The notes: generated by a model from the letters alone, not told the origin. 64,000 nt of DNA from an uncultured Synechococcales cyanobacterium (GCA_902806435.1 CADCWO010000165.1:1-64000); one strand, 5' to 3'. Counted from the stretch's first letter, positions 9,455-18,983 are shown. Numbers and translations are program-made.

Positions 9455-10498
9455 TCAGGTTAAAGCACCACCACAGCTAGAACCACATCCGGCAGTACAA
9501 CCGTAGCAGAAGAGAGCAGTACGAATCTCATGAATGACATCCAAGCTGCCAGCCTCCAGTAGTTTAGCAACAGTCAACGCTTCTCCATTGCGATCTTTGG
9601 CAGGTAAGTTTTCCATTTGATTGAAGTCGCAGTCATAGATGTTGCCCAAATAATCTACCGAAAGTTGAGCTCGGCACATCACATTCTCAACCGTATCCGC
9701 GTTGTAGTTTTCCTCTAGAAAGCGCAAGTAGGGTTGATGCAGGTTTTGGCGCTGCAGATACTGCTTGGTCCGGCCAATAGGTATATTGGTGATCGTGAAC
9801 AGGTTGTTAAAGATAACACCAAAGTTCTCCTGCAAGTGCTCCTTATAAGCGCGTTCTAACGTTTGTTGGTCCGGTGCCAAGGAGAACTTTTCTGAAGTCG
9901 GCAACTGGGGGTTATAAACCAGGTCAAGTACTAGCGCTGGATCTTGACCATACCCCAGGCGGTTCAACCATTGCAACGCCTGAATGGAAGCATCAAATAC
10001 GCCGTTACCCCGCATTCGATCCACATTGTCTTCCAGGTAACAGGGCAGAGAGGCAACAATCCGCACCCCGTTCTTAGCACAGTAGTCTGGCGTGTCAGAG
10101 AAGCCATTAACGGAATAAATAGTCAGGTTAGAGCGAACAATGACTTCTTTACCTGCCGTCCGTGCAGCTTCTACCAGAGGTTTAAAGCCATAGTTCATTT
10201 CTGGAGCCCCACCCGTCAAGTCAACGGTCTGAATCTGGGGGAATCGCTGAATCAATTGAATCAGTTGCTGATTAACTCCCTCAGACAGCTCCTCAGTCCG
10301 CTTGGGGCCCGCTTCCACATGACAGTGGTTACAAGCCAAGTTGCAACGCCTGCCCAGATTAACCTGTAAAACGGTGATCGTTTTCTTGATTAGGGATGAA
10401 CCCAGTTTTTGCCGGAACGAGGGCACGGCTACATTTGAAACTGAGTTAATGATCTGTACCTGAGCCAAGCTTATCTTCCTTGACAATAATGCCTTCAA
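9455..10498 (-). CDS. arsS: Arsenosugar biosynthesis radical SAM protein ArsS
   Basis: This radical SAM enzyme, by family, adds the 5'-deoxyadenosyl group of SAM to dimethylarsenite in arsenosugar synthesis. The cluster motif CxxxCxxC is at Cys52, Cys56 and Cys59 (RCNLACNHCH). A C-terminal Cys-rich module (Cys331, 334, 338, 342) should hold an auxiliary iron-sulfur cluster. The usual length is about 330 residues. The 347-residue frame opens at TTG 10498, and the true start may be about 25 codons further in. No arsM methyltransferase or ars operon genes adjoin it. Confidence 0.85.
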   Translation of the reverse strand: MKALLSRKISLAQVQIINSVSNVAVPSFRQKLGSSLIKKTITVLQVNLGRRCNLACNHCHVEAGPKRTEELSEGVNQQLIQLIQRFPQIQTVDLTGGAPEMNYGFKPLVEAARTAGKEVIVRSNLTIYSVNGFSDTPDYCAKNGVRIVASLPCYLEDNVDRMRGNGVFDASIQALQWLNRLGYGQDPALVLDLVYNPQLPTSEKFSLAPDQQTLERAYKEHLQENFGVIFNNLFTITNIPIGRTKQYLQRQNLHQPYLRFLEENYNADTVENVMCRAQLSVDYLGNIYDCDFNQMENLPAKDRNGEALTVAKLLEAGSLDVIHEIRTALFCYGCTAGCGSSCGGALT

Positions 10499-10771
10499 GA
10501 TGTTGCAAGCTTTAATAACTAATTTTGCTGGCTACACTTTAAGATAACGAAATTTGACTGAGAACCTATCTCCTGCTGTCTTTCTTTCTATATATAGACA
10601 GACGATAGATGGTATTTAGGCTCTTAAAGTGCTGATAATGGAATGCTTGTCTGGGTAGCTAGGCAGACACTTATCCTGATCAAGCAGGATGCAACGGCGT
10701 AGACATCAAAACTTGATTTGCGGCGCCAGACTTTGAAATTTCTAATCAATATTAAGGTACGGTCACCATCT

Positions 10772-11230
10772 ATGAAACTTGAGAGTAATACTTTTGTCGC
10801 CGATGGCATGATTCCAACTAAATACACCTGTGATGGCGAAGACGTTTCTCCTGATTTGCGCTGGGATGCACCACCCATTGGAACCCAAAGTTTAGTTTTG
10901 ATTGTGGACGATCCAGATGCGCCGAGCGGGACGTTTGTACATTGGGTTCTCTATGATCTTCCGCCTGAGACTCGTCAACTGGCAGAAGGTGTGGAAGTTG
11001 GACCAACTCTAGAAGCTGGAGGGACACACGGAGAAACTAGTTTTGGTCGCTTGGGTTATGGTGGTCCTTGCCCTCCCAATGGTACCCATCGCTACTACTT
11101 CAAGCTTTATGCGTTGGACAAAGCTTTGGGACTGAAATCAGGTGCAACAAAGCAGCAGGTTGAGGCAGCAATGGAAGGACACATTTTGGATAGCGGCGAA
11201 CTGATGGGCCGTTATAGCCGCCAAAGTTGA
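10772..11230 (+). CDS. YbhB/YbcL family PEBP-like protein
   Basis: This 152-residue phosphatidylethanolamine-binding (Raf kinase inhibitor-like) fold protein was chosen with the ATG at 10772, because the family starts close to MKLES and the upstream extension is not conserved-looking. The ligand-pocket motifs are present: DDPDAPSG at about 46-53, HWVLYDLP at about 57-64 and GPCPPNGTHRYYFKLYALD at about 95-113. The bacterial family has no settled biochemical role. It has no signal peptide and is probably cytosolic. Confidence 0.88.
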   Translation: MKLESNTFVADGMIPTKYTCDGEDVSPDLRWDAPPIGTQSLVLIVDDPDAPSGTFVHWVLYDLPPETRQLAEGVEVGPTLEAGGTHGETSFGRLGYGGPCPPNGTHRYYFKLYALDKALGLKSGATKQQVEAAMEGHILDSGELMGRYSRQS

Positions 11231-11558
11231 TTGAGTGGCACTTTCAATAAGCTGAACTAAGCTTTCGACCATCTCAGCTCATAGTAACGATAATAAAGAA
11301 ATGAAGTTACCAGTCACTATTTGCAGTCACTGCCTGCTGATAGAGTTTGCCTCCAGTACTGGGCTGAGCATCAATGGTAAATTTGACTGATCTCTGGGTT
11401 CCCCTACTGCTCTTAGGACTAATTATTGCTGCTGCAATCTACTTTAGCCGGGTTGCGCCTTAAAGCCACTTCTAATGGCTCCAAGCAGCAGTTTCGTCTA
11501 GACATTGCTCAACAGAGCAATGGCCATACTTATGCTGTGACCGTAGGTTTGAAGTAGC
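11231..11558. other. Gap between YbhB-like gene and DAHP synthase
   Basis: This 328-bp interval contains one plausible small membrane ORF (11374-11463, listed separately). It otherwise holds the leader of the DAHP synthase gene. No terminator hairpin or leader-peptide attenuator for aromatic amino acids was recognised. Confidence 0.4.
11374..11463 (+). CDS. Possible 29-residue single-pass membrane protein
   Basis: An ATG-initiated frame encodes 29 residues: a short N-terminus MVNLTDLWV, a hydrophobic stretch of about 15 residues (PLLLLGLIIAAAIYF) and a short tail SRVAP. The shape is that of the tiny one-helix subunits of cyanobacterial photosynthetic or respiratory complexes, but it does not match PetL, PetN, PetG, PsbM or PsaM as I know them. 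The ribosome-binding site is weak. It may be a chance ORF. Confidence 0.3.
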   Translation: MVNLTDLWVPLLLLGLIIAAAIYFSRVAP

Positions 11559-12653
11559 ATGAAAATTAGTGGACTACAAAGACAAGCAATGCACAAGACG
11601 AATGACCTGCACGTTGATGAGACACGACCACTGCTAAGCCCAGCAATGATTAAGCATGAATTGCCGATTACGGAAGCCGCTGCCGCTTTGGTTGCCGGAA
11701 CCCGCGATCGCATCTGCAATATCTTGCAAGGCCGAGACAGGCGACTTCTAGTGGTTGTAGGCCCCTGTTCCATCCACGATGTGAATGCCGCTTATGAGTA
11801 TGGTGAAAAGCTGTCAGTGCTGCGGGCTGAGCTGAAAGATCAGCTTGAAATTGTGATGCGTGTCTACTTTGAGAAACCACGAACAAATATTGGCTGGAAG
11901 GGCCTGATTAACGATCCTCATCTTGACGGTAGCTACGACATTAACCTGGGGCTACGGCTAGCACGGCAGTTGCTCTTAAAGTTGGCTCACCTGGGATTGC
12001 CGGCCGCCACTGAGTTGCTGGACCCAATTACCCCCCAGTACATTGCTGACATTATTTCGTGGACTGCGATTGGTGCCCGGACCACCGAAAGCCAAACCCA
12101 CCGTGAGATGGCCTCTGGCCTTTCGATGCCGGTTGGCTTCAAAAATGGCACCGACGGCAGCCTGCAAGCAGCAGTCAATGCGATGGTGGCGGCCAGCCGA
12201 CCTCACTGTTTTCTGGGCATCAATTCCCAGGGACTGGCCAGCATTGTGACCACTACAGGTAACCCTCAAGGACACCTTGTTTTGCGGGGCGGTAAGCATG
12301 GACCTAATTACGGTGCCACCCATATTGAGCAGGCAGCAAACGAACTTACCCGTCACGGGCTTAATCCGCGGATGATTGTGGATTGCAGCCATGACAACAG
12401 TGATAAGAACTATAGCCGTCAGCCAGCAGTACTACAAGACATTGCTGAGCAACTCGTAGCTGGCATGAAGAGTCTGGTTGGGGTGATGGTCGAAAGCCAC
12501 TTGGTTGAGGGAAAGCAGTCCATTCCTCAAGATAGGACAAGCCTAGTGTATGGCCAAAGTATTACCGATGCCTGTGTTGACTTTGCCACAACTACCGAGA
12601 TGCTGCGAACATTGGCAGAGGCAGTAGAAATAGGCCGCTTGCAGCCTGCCTGA
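11559..12653 (+). CDS. 3-deoxy-7-phosphoheptulonate (DAHP) synthase, class I
   Basis: This is the first step of the shikimate pathway, condensing PEP and erythrose-4-phosphate. The 364 residues align by eye along their whole length with E. coli AroF/AroG: GPCSIHD at about 67-73, the YFEKPRT and GWKGLINDPH segments, GARTTESQ, GFKNGTDG, and the C-terminal MVESHLVEG and YGKSITDAC-type motif. An alternative start at Met11 (11589) fits the family length slightly better. Feedback specificity (Phe, Tyr or Trp) cannot be told. The gene is monocistronic here. Confidence 0.93.
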   Translation: MKISGLQRQAMHKTNDLHVDETRPLLSPAMIKHELPITEAAAALVAGTRDRICNILQGRDRRLLVVVGPCSIHDVNAAYEYGEKLSVLRAELKDQLEIVMRVYFEKPRTNIGWKGLINDPHLDGSYDINLGLRLARQLLLKLAHLGLPAATELLDPITPQYIADIISWTAIGARTTESQTHREMASGLSMPVGFKNGTDGSLQAAVNAMVAASRPHCFLGINSQGLASIVTTTGNPQGHLVLRGGKHGPNYGATHIEQAANELTRHGLNPRMIVDCSHDNSDKNYSRQPAVLQDIAEQLVAGMKSLVGVMVESHLVEGKQSIPQDRTSLVYGQSITDACVDFATTTEMLRTLAEAVEIGRLQPA

Positions 12654-12707
12654 ATCTTGTCGTATTTAACTCTTAGTTGTGGAAACAGAAAATCGATTGT
12701 TGCTCAA

Positions 12708-13004
12708 CTACTTTCGCTGAGCGCTTTGGTGTTGGATAATAGCTTGTCGGAACCCTAATACGAGGAAAGTGTTCGCAAGGGTCAAGAAGGCTTCTGATGC
12801 CCCGTGCAGCGAATCAACATTGGATAGGGATTGCCCGTATACAGTTTGGGCATAAATTGCGGCAGGAATTGTAACTGCGACAAAAACCAGGGTGAAATAG
12901 AAACCAGCTAAGGCTAATCGTGGAGTTTTGCCGGAACGGGTAAGGAACCAAAGAAAACCCAAGTAGGGAAATAGGGATAAGCTAAATAAAACTTCTTTAG
13001 ACAT
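12708..13004 (-). CDS. DUF3593 membrane protein
   Basis: This 98-residue protein has two or three hydrophobic helices (residues about 5-20, 30-50 and 72-88). It resembles the DUF3593 family found in cyanobacteria and plastid-bearing eukaryotes. Its neighbour on the same strand, 61 bp upstream, is the DUF2499 protein. The two families are commonly found side by side, so they probably act together. Their function is unknown. Confidence 0.72.
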   Translation of the reverse strand: MSKEVLFSLSLFPYLGFLWFLTRSGKTPRLALAGFYFTLVFVAVTIPAAIYAQTVYGQSLSNVDSLHGASEAFLTLANTFLVLGFRQAIIQHQSAQRK

Positions 13005-13065
13005 TGGTACTCAGGGAATGGTCAAGCACTAGCGTCGCAAGGCTTGAGAGACTGCTAGCAATATA

Positions 13066-13410
13066 TTATTGACTATCAACTTTAGTGACTTCTAAAGGCT
13101 GTTGAGTTATAGGAGATCGCTGAGCCGTTCGCCAAATCCACCAGGCAGCACCCCAAAGCGTAAAGTTGCCGATAATCGTTGTCCAGGCTTGCAGCGTCAC
13201 TAACCATTCTAGAGCAGGAGCGTTATCAAAAAAGTGCCAAGTACAGGCGCACATTGCGCTCACTAAAGCAGGCAACATAGCAAAGGAAAGTAACCGCCAA
13301 GCTTTGTTGTGACTGACCTCACTATAAGTCCAGATTAACCAGATCGCAGTAATCCATTCCACGACGCTGGAGATATGGATGATCCAAGTGGGAATTGAAA
13401 GTGCATGCAT
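13066..13410 (-). CDS. DUF2499 (Ycf49-like) membrane protein
   Basis: The product has 114 residues if it starts at the ATG at 13410 (MHALSIPTW). The longer frame back to 13542 runs into the upstream region of csaB and looks wrong. The family pattern MHALSIPTWIIHISSVVEW is at the start, with CACTWHFFDN at about 62-71 and three hydrophobic helices. Ycf49 is encoded in some algal plastid genomes, and the plant homologues are plastid-targeted. It forms a two-gene unit with the DUF3593 gene and is divergent from csaB. Confidence 0.78.
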   Translation of the reverse strand: MHALSIPTWIIHISSVVEWITAIWLIWTYSEVSHNKAWRLLSFAMLPALVSAMCACTWHFFDNAPALEWLVTLQAWTTIIGNFTLWGAAWWIWRTAQRSPITQQPLEVTKVDSQ

Positions 13411-13602
13411 AGAGGTGTGCCAGAAGTCAGTATCGCTACAATCAACCTTACAGCGGTTTTGCAACCTGCTGGCTGAACTTTGCAGTTCAGGCGCTGCTGG
13501 TTTGATCAACTGGTAGCATGGAGCAGCCAAGCCCCAGGCCAACGGTGTCGCCTAGAGGCTGTGGGGAAGTTTGATGAGTATATCGCAAGCGGTGGAGGAT
13601 CA

Positions 13603-14640
13603 ATGCAAGCAGTATTGTGTGGCTACTACGGGTTTAACAATGGTGGTGACGAGGCCCTGCTAGCTTCCTTGCTCCAAATGCTACCAGCATCTGTGGTTCC
13701 CTTAGTGCTCTCAAACAACCCGGCTCAGACTTCTGAGCGTTACGGAGTACAGGCGTGCGATCGCAAATCACTCCTGGCAGTTAGCCAAGCTTTAAGATCT
13801 TCCCAGGCTTTTATCTGGGGTGGCGGCAGCTTGATCCAGGATGCTACCAGCGCGATCAGCCCCTTCTACTACGGTGGCCTAATGGGATTGGCTCAAAAAC
13901 TCCAGTTACAAACCATTGCCTGGGCCCAGGGGGTCGGACCGCTCAAGCGCAGTAGTACTCGGTGGCTGGCTGAGCAAACTTTTCGAGGTTGCACAGCAGT
14001 GAGTGTGCGCGATCACGCCTCCGCAACCTTGTTAAACAACTGGCAAGTTTCCTGTACGATCGCGCCTGACCCAGTCTGGGCTTTAGAATCAAAACCTGTC
14101 CCTGGTCTTTGGGACTTGCCTGCGCCACGAGTTGCAGTCGCCTTGCGATCGCATCCCCAACTTACGCCAGAACGTTTAGCCAACCTCACCCATGCCTTGG
14201 TTGACTTTCAAACCGCAACTCAGGCCTGCATCTTATTGTTACCCTTCCAGCCGGCCCAAGACCTAGCGATCGCCCAGTCTATCCAACCTCAGCTACCTGG
14301 CCCCAGCAAAATTCTAATACTGGAGGACCCCCGGCAGCTTAAAGGTGTGTTCCGTGGTGTAGAGATGGCGATCGCCATGCGCTTACACGGACTCATTATG
14401 GCAGCAGCTGAAGAATGCCGCTGTTTTGCTCTAAGTTATGACCCGAAAGTCAGTCAGTTGATGACAGAGTTAGCTCTACCGGGTTGCGAGTTGACAGCCC
14501 TGCCAGAAAATCCCAACCTGATCAGCATGAGGTGGCTGGAGCATTATGCCAACGGCGAACCGCTCGCAATAGAGCAAATTCAATCCTTAATAGACCGGGC
14601 CTTGATTCACCGCGAGTTGCTCAGCCAAATTTTCGGGTAA
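13603..14640 (+). CDS. csaB: Polysaccharide pyruvyl transferase CsaB
   Basis: CsaB transfers pyruvate from PEP to a cell-wall polysaccharide, making the ketal that anchors S-layer (SLH) proteins. The 345-residue product uses the ATG at 13603, which has a GGTGGAGG ribosome-binding site; the frame upstream is unrelated. The family opening GYYGFNNGGDEALL is at about 6-19, followed by WGGGSLIQD, WAQGVGPL and, near the C-terminus, the MRLHGLIMAA motif. It stands alone; SLH-domain proteins are not nearby. Confidence 0.88.
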   Translation: MQAVLCGYYGFNNGGDEALLASLLQMLPASVVPLVLSNNPAQTSERYGVQACDRKSLLAVSQALRSSQAFIWGGGSLIQDATSAISPFYYGGLMGLAQKLQLQTIAWAQGVGPLKRSSTRWLAEQTFRGCTAVSVRDHASATLLNNWQVSCTIAPDPVWALESKPVPGLWDLPAPRVAVALRSHPQLTPERLANLTHALVDFQTATQACILLLPFQPAQDLAIAQSIQPQLPGPSKILILEDPRQLKGVFRGVEMAIAMRLHGLIMAAAEECRCFALSYDPKVSQLMTELALPGCELTALPENPNLISMRWLEHYANGEPLAIEQIQSLIDRALIHRELLSQIFG

Positions 14641-14753
14641 AGCACCATTAAAAAACGCCCACTACCTGGAACTATATTCTTTCAGGCAAGCGGACGTTAA
14701 GTTTAATCATCCCTAAAGTTGAAGCGCGTAAGTTCTATATTAATTGAATGCCC

Positions 14754-15122
14754 TTAACCCTTTCCTTGAAGTTTGTTAATGGCTTTCTCTAGCTTTCCTT
14801 GAACATTTCCTTCAACGGAAGGAGCTGAGCTATTTTCCGGGTTCTTCATCTTGTCGGCATCCGCAGCCCCTTGAATTTCATTTAAACCTTGGTTTGCTTC
14901 AGCTTGTGTTTTTTCAAGAGACATTGGGGTCTCCCTAGCGAGATCTCCTGCTTTCTGCTCAATTCCTAGCAGGTTTGCCTCGCCACCTCTTTTTGGCTGA
15001 TCACCATTGACATCAGCAAAGGCTGGAAAAGCGCTAGAGAAAATGAGCAGAGTGGAAACGCAAACAGCAAAGACTAGGCGAACGAGGCGTAGGGTAGGTA
15101 AGTTAAAAGGAATCAGTTTCAT
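14754..15122 (-). CDS. Small secreted protein, low-temperature-induced-like
   Basis: The 122-residue product has a clear signal peptide (positive start, hydrophobic core about 14-32, cleavage near AFA at 33-36). The mature part is hydrophilic and includes an EANQGLNEIQGAAD segment and a Lys/Gly-rich tail. The pattern recalls cyanobacterial proteins annotated as low-temperature-induced, whose function is not established. It would be exported to the periplasm or thylakoid lumen. A 180-bp leader precedes it. Confidence 0.6.
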   Translation of the reverse strand: MKLIPFNLPTLRLVRLVFAVCVSTLLIFSSAFPAFADVNGDQPKRGGEANLLGIEQKAGDLARETPMSLEKTQAEANQGLNEIQGAADADKMKNPENSSAPSVEGNVQGKLEKAINKLQGKG

Positions 15123-15308
15123 ACAAATCTTCTTTTGAAATGTAACGGATATTACAGGTGTAGTATAGATCTCCTTCGCGATAGTGCCTTACTCCTAAAA
15201 GAAGAAATTAGTATTACACCGACTGCTTAGGTGATCAACAGGTTTAGACTAGCAAAATCTGGGCACGGTTTCGCAACCCAACCTAAATTCTTAATCAATC
15301 CACCTGCA

Positions 15309-15896
15309 TTAGTTTGGGAACTTTGAAGAAGCATTGTGCGTTTCAGCTGGAAAGTTTTGGGAATCTTGCTCGTCGCTTTTGGGTTGTAATTGCCAGCGAA
15401 ACAGCCGGGGAAGTTGCGCTAGAGCTAAACCGTAACTGAGTATCCACAGGACAAGCTCGAGCAGTAACAAATTCCGCACCCCCCTTAGTTCAGGCTGCGG
15501 GGGCAGGAGCATCAAGCCCTGGTAAATCTGCCAGAGCCGGTAAGGGACGTACAAGTAGGGAATCATCACCCAGACCACGGAGTGAAACCAACGCAGCGCC
15601 ACAACTTCAGATAAAACTTGCCAACTCAACACGGCAAAGTAAGCGACAAACACAGCCAATACGCGATCGTCGCCCCGCCATATCAGCATTGTGGCTAGGG
15701 GCACCACTCCTCCCACTACCTGCACGGTTAAAAACCAGCCCTTGAACCAAGCTGGTAGCGGTTGCGGCAAGCTAAAGGGCTGCAACTGTCTCCAGGCCCA
15801 ACCCACAAGCAGCAGAAATAAAGTAGCAGCGACTAAAAAGAGGAGGCTCTCGAAGAGGATATTTAGATTGGTGGAAGAAGTGACTGGCAATATCAA
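15309..15896 (-). CDS. Hypothetical polytopic membrane protein
   Basis: This 195-residue protein is not recognised as a named family. It has about five hydrophobic helices (residues about 13-35, 45-68, 77-95, 102-122 and 142-162) and a polar C-terminal tail of about 30 residues. The start is TTG at 15896, preceded by AAGAGG. The gene begins 8 bp after the stop of the SemiSWEET gene, so the two are probably co-transcribed and possibly translationally coupled. Confidence 0.6.
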   Translation of the reverse strand: MILPVTSSTNLNILFESLLFLVAATLFLLLVGWAWRQLQPFSLPQPLPAWFKGWFLTVQVVGGVVPLATMLIWRGDDRVLAVFVAYFAVLSWQVLSEVVALRWFHSVVWVMIPYLYVPYRLWQIYQGLMLLPPQPELRGVRNLLLLELVLWILSYGLALAQLPRLFRWQLQPKSDEQDSQNFPAETHNASSKFPN

Positions 15897-15904
15897 GACC
15901 TCTT

Positions 15905-16192
15905 CTAGTCGTACTTAATTTTCAGCAACAAAATAATCAAGGTCAAAACAAAAGTGACTAAATTTGCCAAAATTACGGGTAGTGCATGAATGAATAGCCC
16001 ATAGGTTAACCACAAAAAGACGCCTGTTGCAAAAGTAATCAACATCCCTAGAGAAACATCTTTAGCCGATTTGGACTGCCAAGTTTGCGTTAACTGGGGT
16101 ATAAAAGCGATTGTTGTTAATGTCCCAGCAACTAACCCAACAGTCGTGACAAAGTTCTCGTTGATCGCGGATGAGAGTAATGCTGCAATCAC
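15905..16192 (-). CDS. SemiSWEET-type sugar transporter (PQ-loop)
   Basis: This 95-residue, three-helix half-transporter has the PQ motif FIPQ at about 30-33. The layout TM1 (15-35), TM2 (45-65) and TM3 (72-92) is standard for bacterial SemiSWEETs, which dimerise to form the sugar path. The start is probably GTG at 16192. It is first in a two-gene unit with the hypothetical membrane protein. The substrate is unknown. Confidence 0.82.
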   Translation of the reverse strand: MIAALLSSAINENFVTTVGLVAGTLTTIAFIPQLTQTWQSKSAKDVSLGMLITFATGVFLWLTYGLFIHALPVILANLVTFVLTLIILLLKIKYD

Positions 16193-16668
16193 AGTTTCAT
16201 GCCAAATCTTTGTTGTAATTGTAGTGGTATTGCTTAGGAAGCAGCGTTGGATAAACGGCTTGCGTAAGTGACATCGCTGTAATGACTAGAATCACTGCTG
16301 TCAGTAATGTTGATATAGGTTGGTAAGCACTCATCCACCTAATCTAGTGCGATCAAGTTTTTGGAAATTGACCTAAGCTGGGTTTCCGGTACCAGCGGTC
16401 TCTGCTGCTTAGAACTGCGTGACGGGAAGTTAGAGCTTTTAGATCTTCACTGCCGCACCGAGATTGCTGGTATTCTCGTCTGGGTAGATTCCTAGTTACT
16501 GTTACTACCTCAGCAGTTTGGAATGATTGCCGTAGATGCACCGACATTTCTCCGAGCGGCAAGGCTTTGTAGAGCTAAACTGCATAAGATTAACTTCAAC
16601 GAAGCAAGGCTCACGGGAACCATCATGCCTGACAGCAGCATTCATGATTCGATATCCCTTAGGTAGAA
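16193..16668. other. Intergenic region without recognised gene
   Basis: About 480 bp lie between the SemiSWEET start and the ppk1 stop. The only frame above 60 codons (minus strand, 16353-16562) has no sensible composition or start context. No hairpin, repeat or RNA motif was recognised. Confidence 0.4.
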
Positions 16669-18795
16669 CTAAGATTCTAGTGACTGAAGGGCGAGGTCCA
16701 TAAATACTTGCTGCGATCGCCGCTCCGGTTCACCTTTAGTAGGGTGACGCTGTACGTACTGACCGTCAGACTGGAGCTCCCAAGCTTGGCAGTTATCGGC
16801 CAGCAGAATTTCCAGCATCCCTTGCAGTTGCTGGGCGATCGCTGGGTCTTCAACAGGAGTAATCGCTTCTACCCTTCGGTCTAAGTTGCGCGATCGCCAA
16901 TCCACACTACCTATGAACACCTTTGGTTGTCCCTGGTTGTGGAAATAATAAATGCGTGAATGTTCTAAGAATCTCCCAATAATACTAATCACACGAATAT
17001 TCTCACTAACTTGAGACACTCCAGGCCGCAGACAGCACATCCCCCGGACGATTAGATCAATTTGCACCCCCGCTTGGGACGCCTCATAAAGGGCAATGAT
17101 GAATTCTTGATCCGTCAAGGCATTGGTTTGGATCATAATTCGACCTTGGTGCCCCTGCCGCTGCAGCTTCGTTTCTCGATGAATCAAGGCCAACATGCGA
17201 TCTCGCATATTCACTGGCGCAACCAGTAGCTTGCGATAGACGCGCTGGCGAGAGTAACCCGTCAGGTAATTAAATAAATCTGTTAAATCAGCGCCTAAGT
17301 CTTTACGGCAGCTAAAAAGCCCCAAATCTGTGAATTGCCGAGCTGTTTTAGGGTTGTAGTCTCCGGTGCCAATGTGGACGTAGCGGCAAATGCGACTGCC
17401 TTCTCGCCGTACCACCATCGCTGTCTTGGTATGGGTTTTCAGATTTGCCAAACCATAGACTACATGAACCCCAACTTTTTCTAGTTTGCGTGCCCAGACA
17501 ATATTATTTTGCTCATCAAATCGTGCTTGCAGCTCAACCAAGACAGCAACTTGTTTCCCGTTTTCAGCCGCAGCAATTAAAGCATTGAGAATTGAAGAGT
17601 CTCCAGAGGTCCTGTAAAGGGCCATTTTGATTGCCAGCACATCAGGATCATCGGCAGCTTGGGTGATAAAGCGCTGGACCGAAGCCGTAAAAGATTCATA
17701 AGGATAGTGAACTAGCAGATCACCCTGGCGAATCACCGAGAAAATATCGTCTTCGCCCGTAACATGCTGCTCCAGTTTGCGCAGGCGAGGCGGCACAACC
17801 GGTGACCAATCTGGTTCTTTCAGATGAGGGAAGGGAAGATCCCTAAGCGCGATCAAATCACTGAGGCAAAGCAGACCCTCAACTTCATAAATATCGTTTT
17901 GTTGCAAAGCCAGTTCCTGCATCAGCATCTGGCGGATCTCAGGCGGGGCGGAAGCCTCAATTTCTAGCCGTACGATGGAGCCAAAGCGCTGCCGCCGCAG
18001 TTCTTGCTCAATCGCGATCAGCAAATCATCGGCTTCTTTGGCAAGTTCCAAATCAGCACTGCGTGTAATCCGAAACGGATGGTACTCCAGGATGGTCATT
18101 CCTGGAAATAAAGATTCTAAGTTGTGGGTGATCACCTGCTCCAGCGGTACACCGTACCAAGCGGGCGACTGGTTGTGTGACCAAAGATTTTCAGCTAAGG
18201 GAATCAAGCGGGGTAATGAATTGGGTACCTTAACCCTGGCAAAATGTTCTTCACCGTTAGCAATATCTTTAATCAAAACAGCTAGGTTAAGGCTGCGACT
18301 AGAAATATAAGGAAAAGGGTGAGAGGGATCGACCGCTAGAGGCGTTAATACCGGAAAAATTTGAGTTTCAAAGTACTGGTTAATATAGCTGCGCTGCTCC
18401 GCGTTCAGGTCATTGAAGTTGAGCAGGTGAATGCCTTGAGCTCCTAGTTGAGGTCGTAATTCGTGTTCAAAGTAGCGATGTTGTTCCACCACTACGGGAT
18501 GTAATTTCTGGTTGATTGCGTCTAGTTGGGCTTGAGGCGTCATGCCATCAGCACTGTACTGGTGCACCTCTGCCTCAACCTGTTGCTTCAACCCGGCAAC
18601 CCGGATCATAAAGAATTCGTCCAGATTGCTGCTGAAAACAGTCATAGCCTTCAAGCGCTCCAACAGCGGAGTTTGTGGGTCAAAAGCTCTCTGTAAAACC
18701 CGGTTGTTAAACTCTAACCAGCTCAGGGCGCGGTTGAAGTAATATTGAGGATCGCTAAGATTAATTTCAACAGCATTTTTCTTAGTACTCGGCAT
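16669..18795 (-). CDS. ppk1: Polyphosphate kinase 1
   Basis: Ppk1 reversibly transfers the ATP gamma-phosphate to growing polyphosphate. The product is about 708 residues from the ATG at 18795; a TTG at 18813 would add six. The N-terminal domain motif LSWLEFNNRVL is followed by SSNLDEFFMIRV. The autophosphorylated His lies in NLKTHTKTA at about residue 451, followed by HIGTGDYNPKTA. GSVDWRSRNLDRRVEA is near the C-terminus. All PPK1 domains look intact. No ppx is adjacent. Confidence 0.95.
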   Translation of the reverse strand: MPSTKKNAVEINLSDPQYYFNRALSWLEFNNRVLQRAFDPQTPLLERLKAMTVFSSNLDEFFMIRVAGLKQQVEAEVHQYSADGMTPQAQLDAINQKLHPVVVEQHRYFEHELRPQLGAQGIHLLNFNDLNAEQRSYINQYFETQIFPVLTPLAVDPSHPFPYISSRSLNLAVLIKDIANGEEHFARVKVPNSLPRLIPLAENLWSHNQSPAWYGVPLEQVITHNLESLFPGMTILEYHPFRITRSADLELAKEADDLLIAIEQELRRQRFGSIVRLEIEASAPPEIRQMLMQELALQQNDIYEVEGLLCLSDLIALRDLPFPHLKEPDWSPVVPPRLRKLEQHVTGEDDIFSVIRQGDLLVHYPYESFTASVQRFITQAADDPDVLAIKMALYRTSGDSSILNALIAAAENGKQVAVLVELQARFDEQNNIVWARKLEKVGVHVVYGLANLKTHTKTAMVVRREGSRICRYVHIGTGDYNPKTARQFTDLGLFSCRKDLGADLTDLFNYLTGYSRQRVYRKLLVAPVNMRDRMLALIHRETKLQRQGHQGRIMIQTNALTDQEFIIALYEASQAGVQIDLIVRGMCCLRPGVSQVSENIRVISIIGRFLEHSRIYYFHNQGQPKVFIGSVDWRSRNLDRRVEAITPVEDPAIAQQLQGMLEILLADNCQAWELQSDGQYVQRHPTKGEPERRSQQVFMDLALQSLES

Positions 18796-18983
18796 AAATC
18801 TCAGGGGTTTCAATAGATAGGTTTGCCACCCTAGCCATCGTTATTTTGAGGCAAGGTTCACAATCTTGGGCCCAGTGGTTCTGACCTGCTTAAGATGGTT
18901 CAACCTCTGGCTTTCAGGCAGGACTCTAGTAGCTGCGTATACATTAACTCTACCAGCTCAGGCTTGTAGCAGCAGAGCGATCG

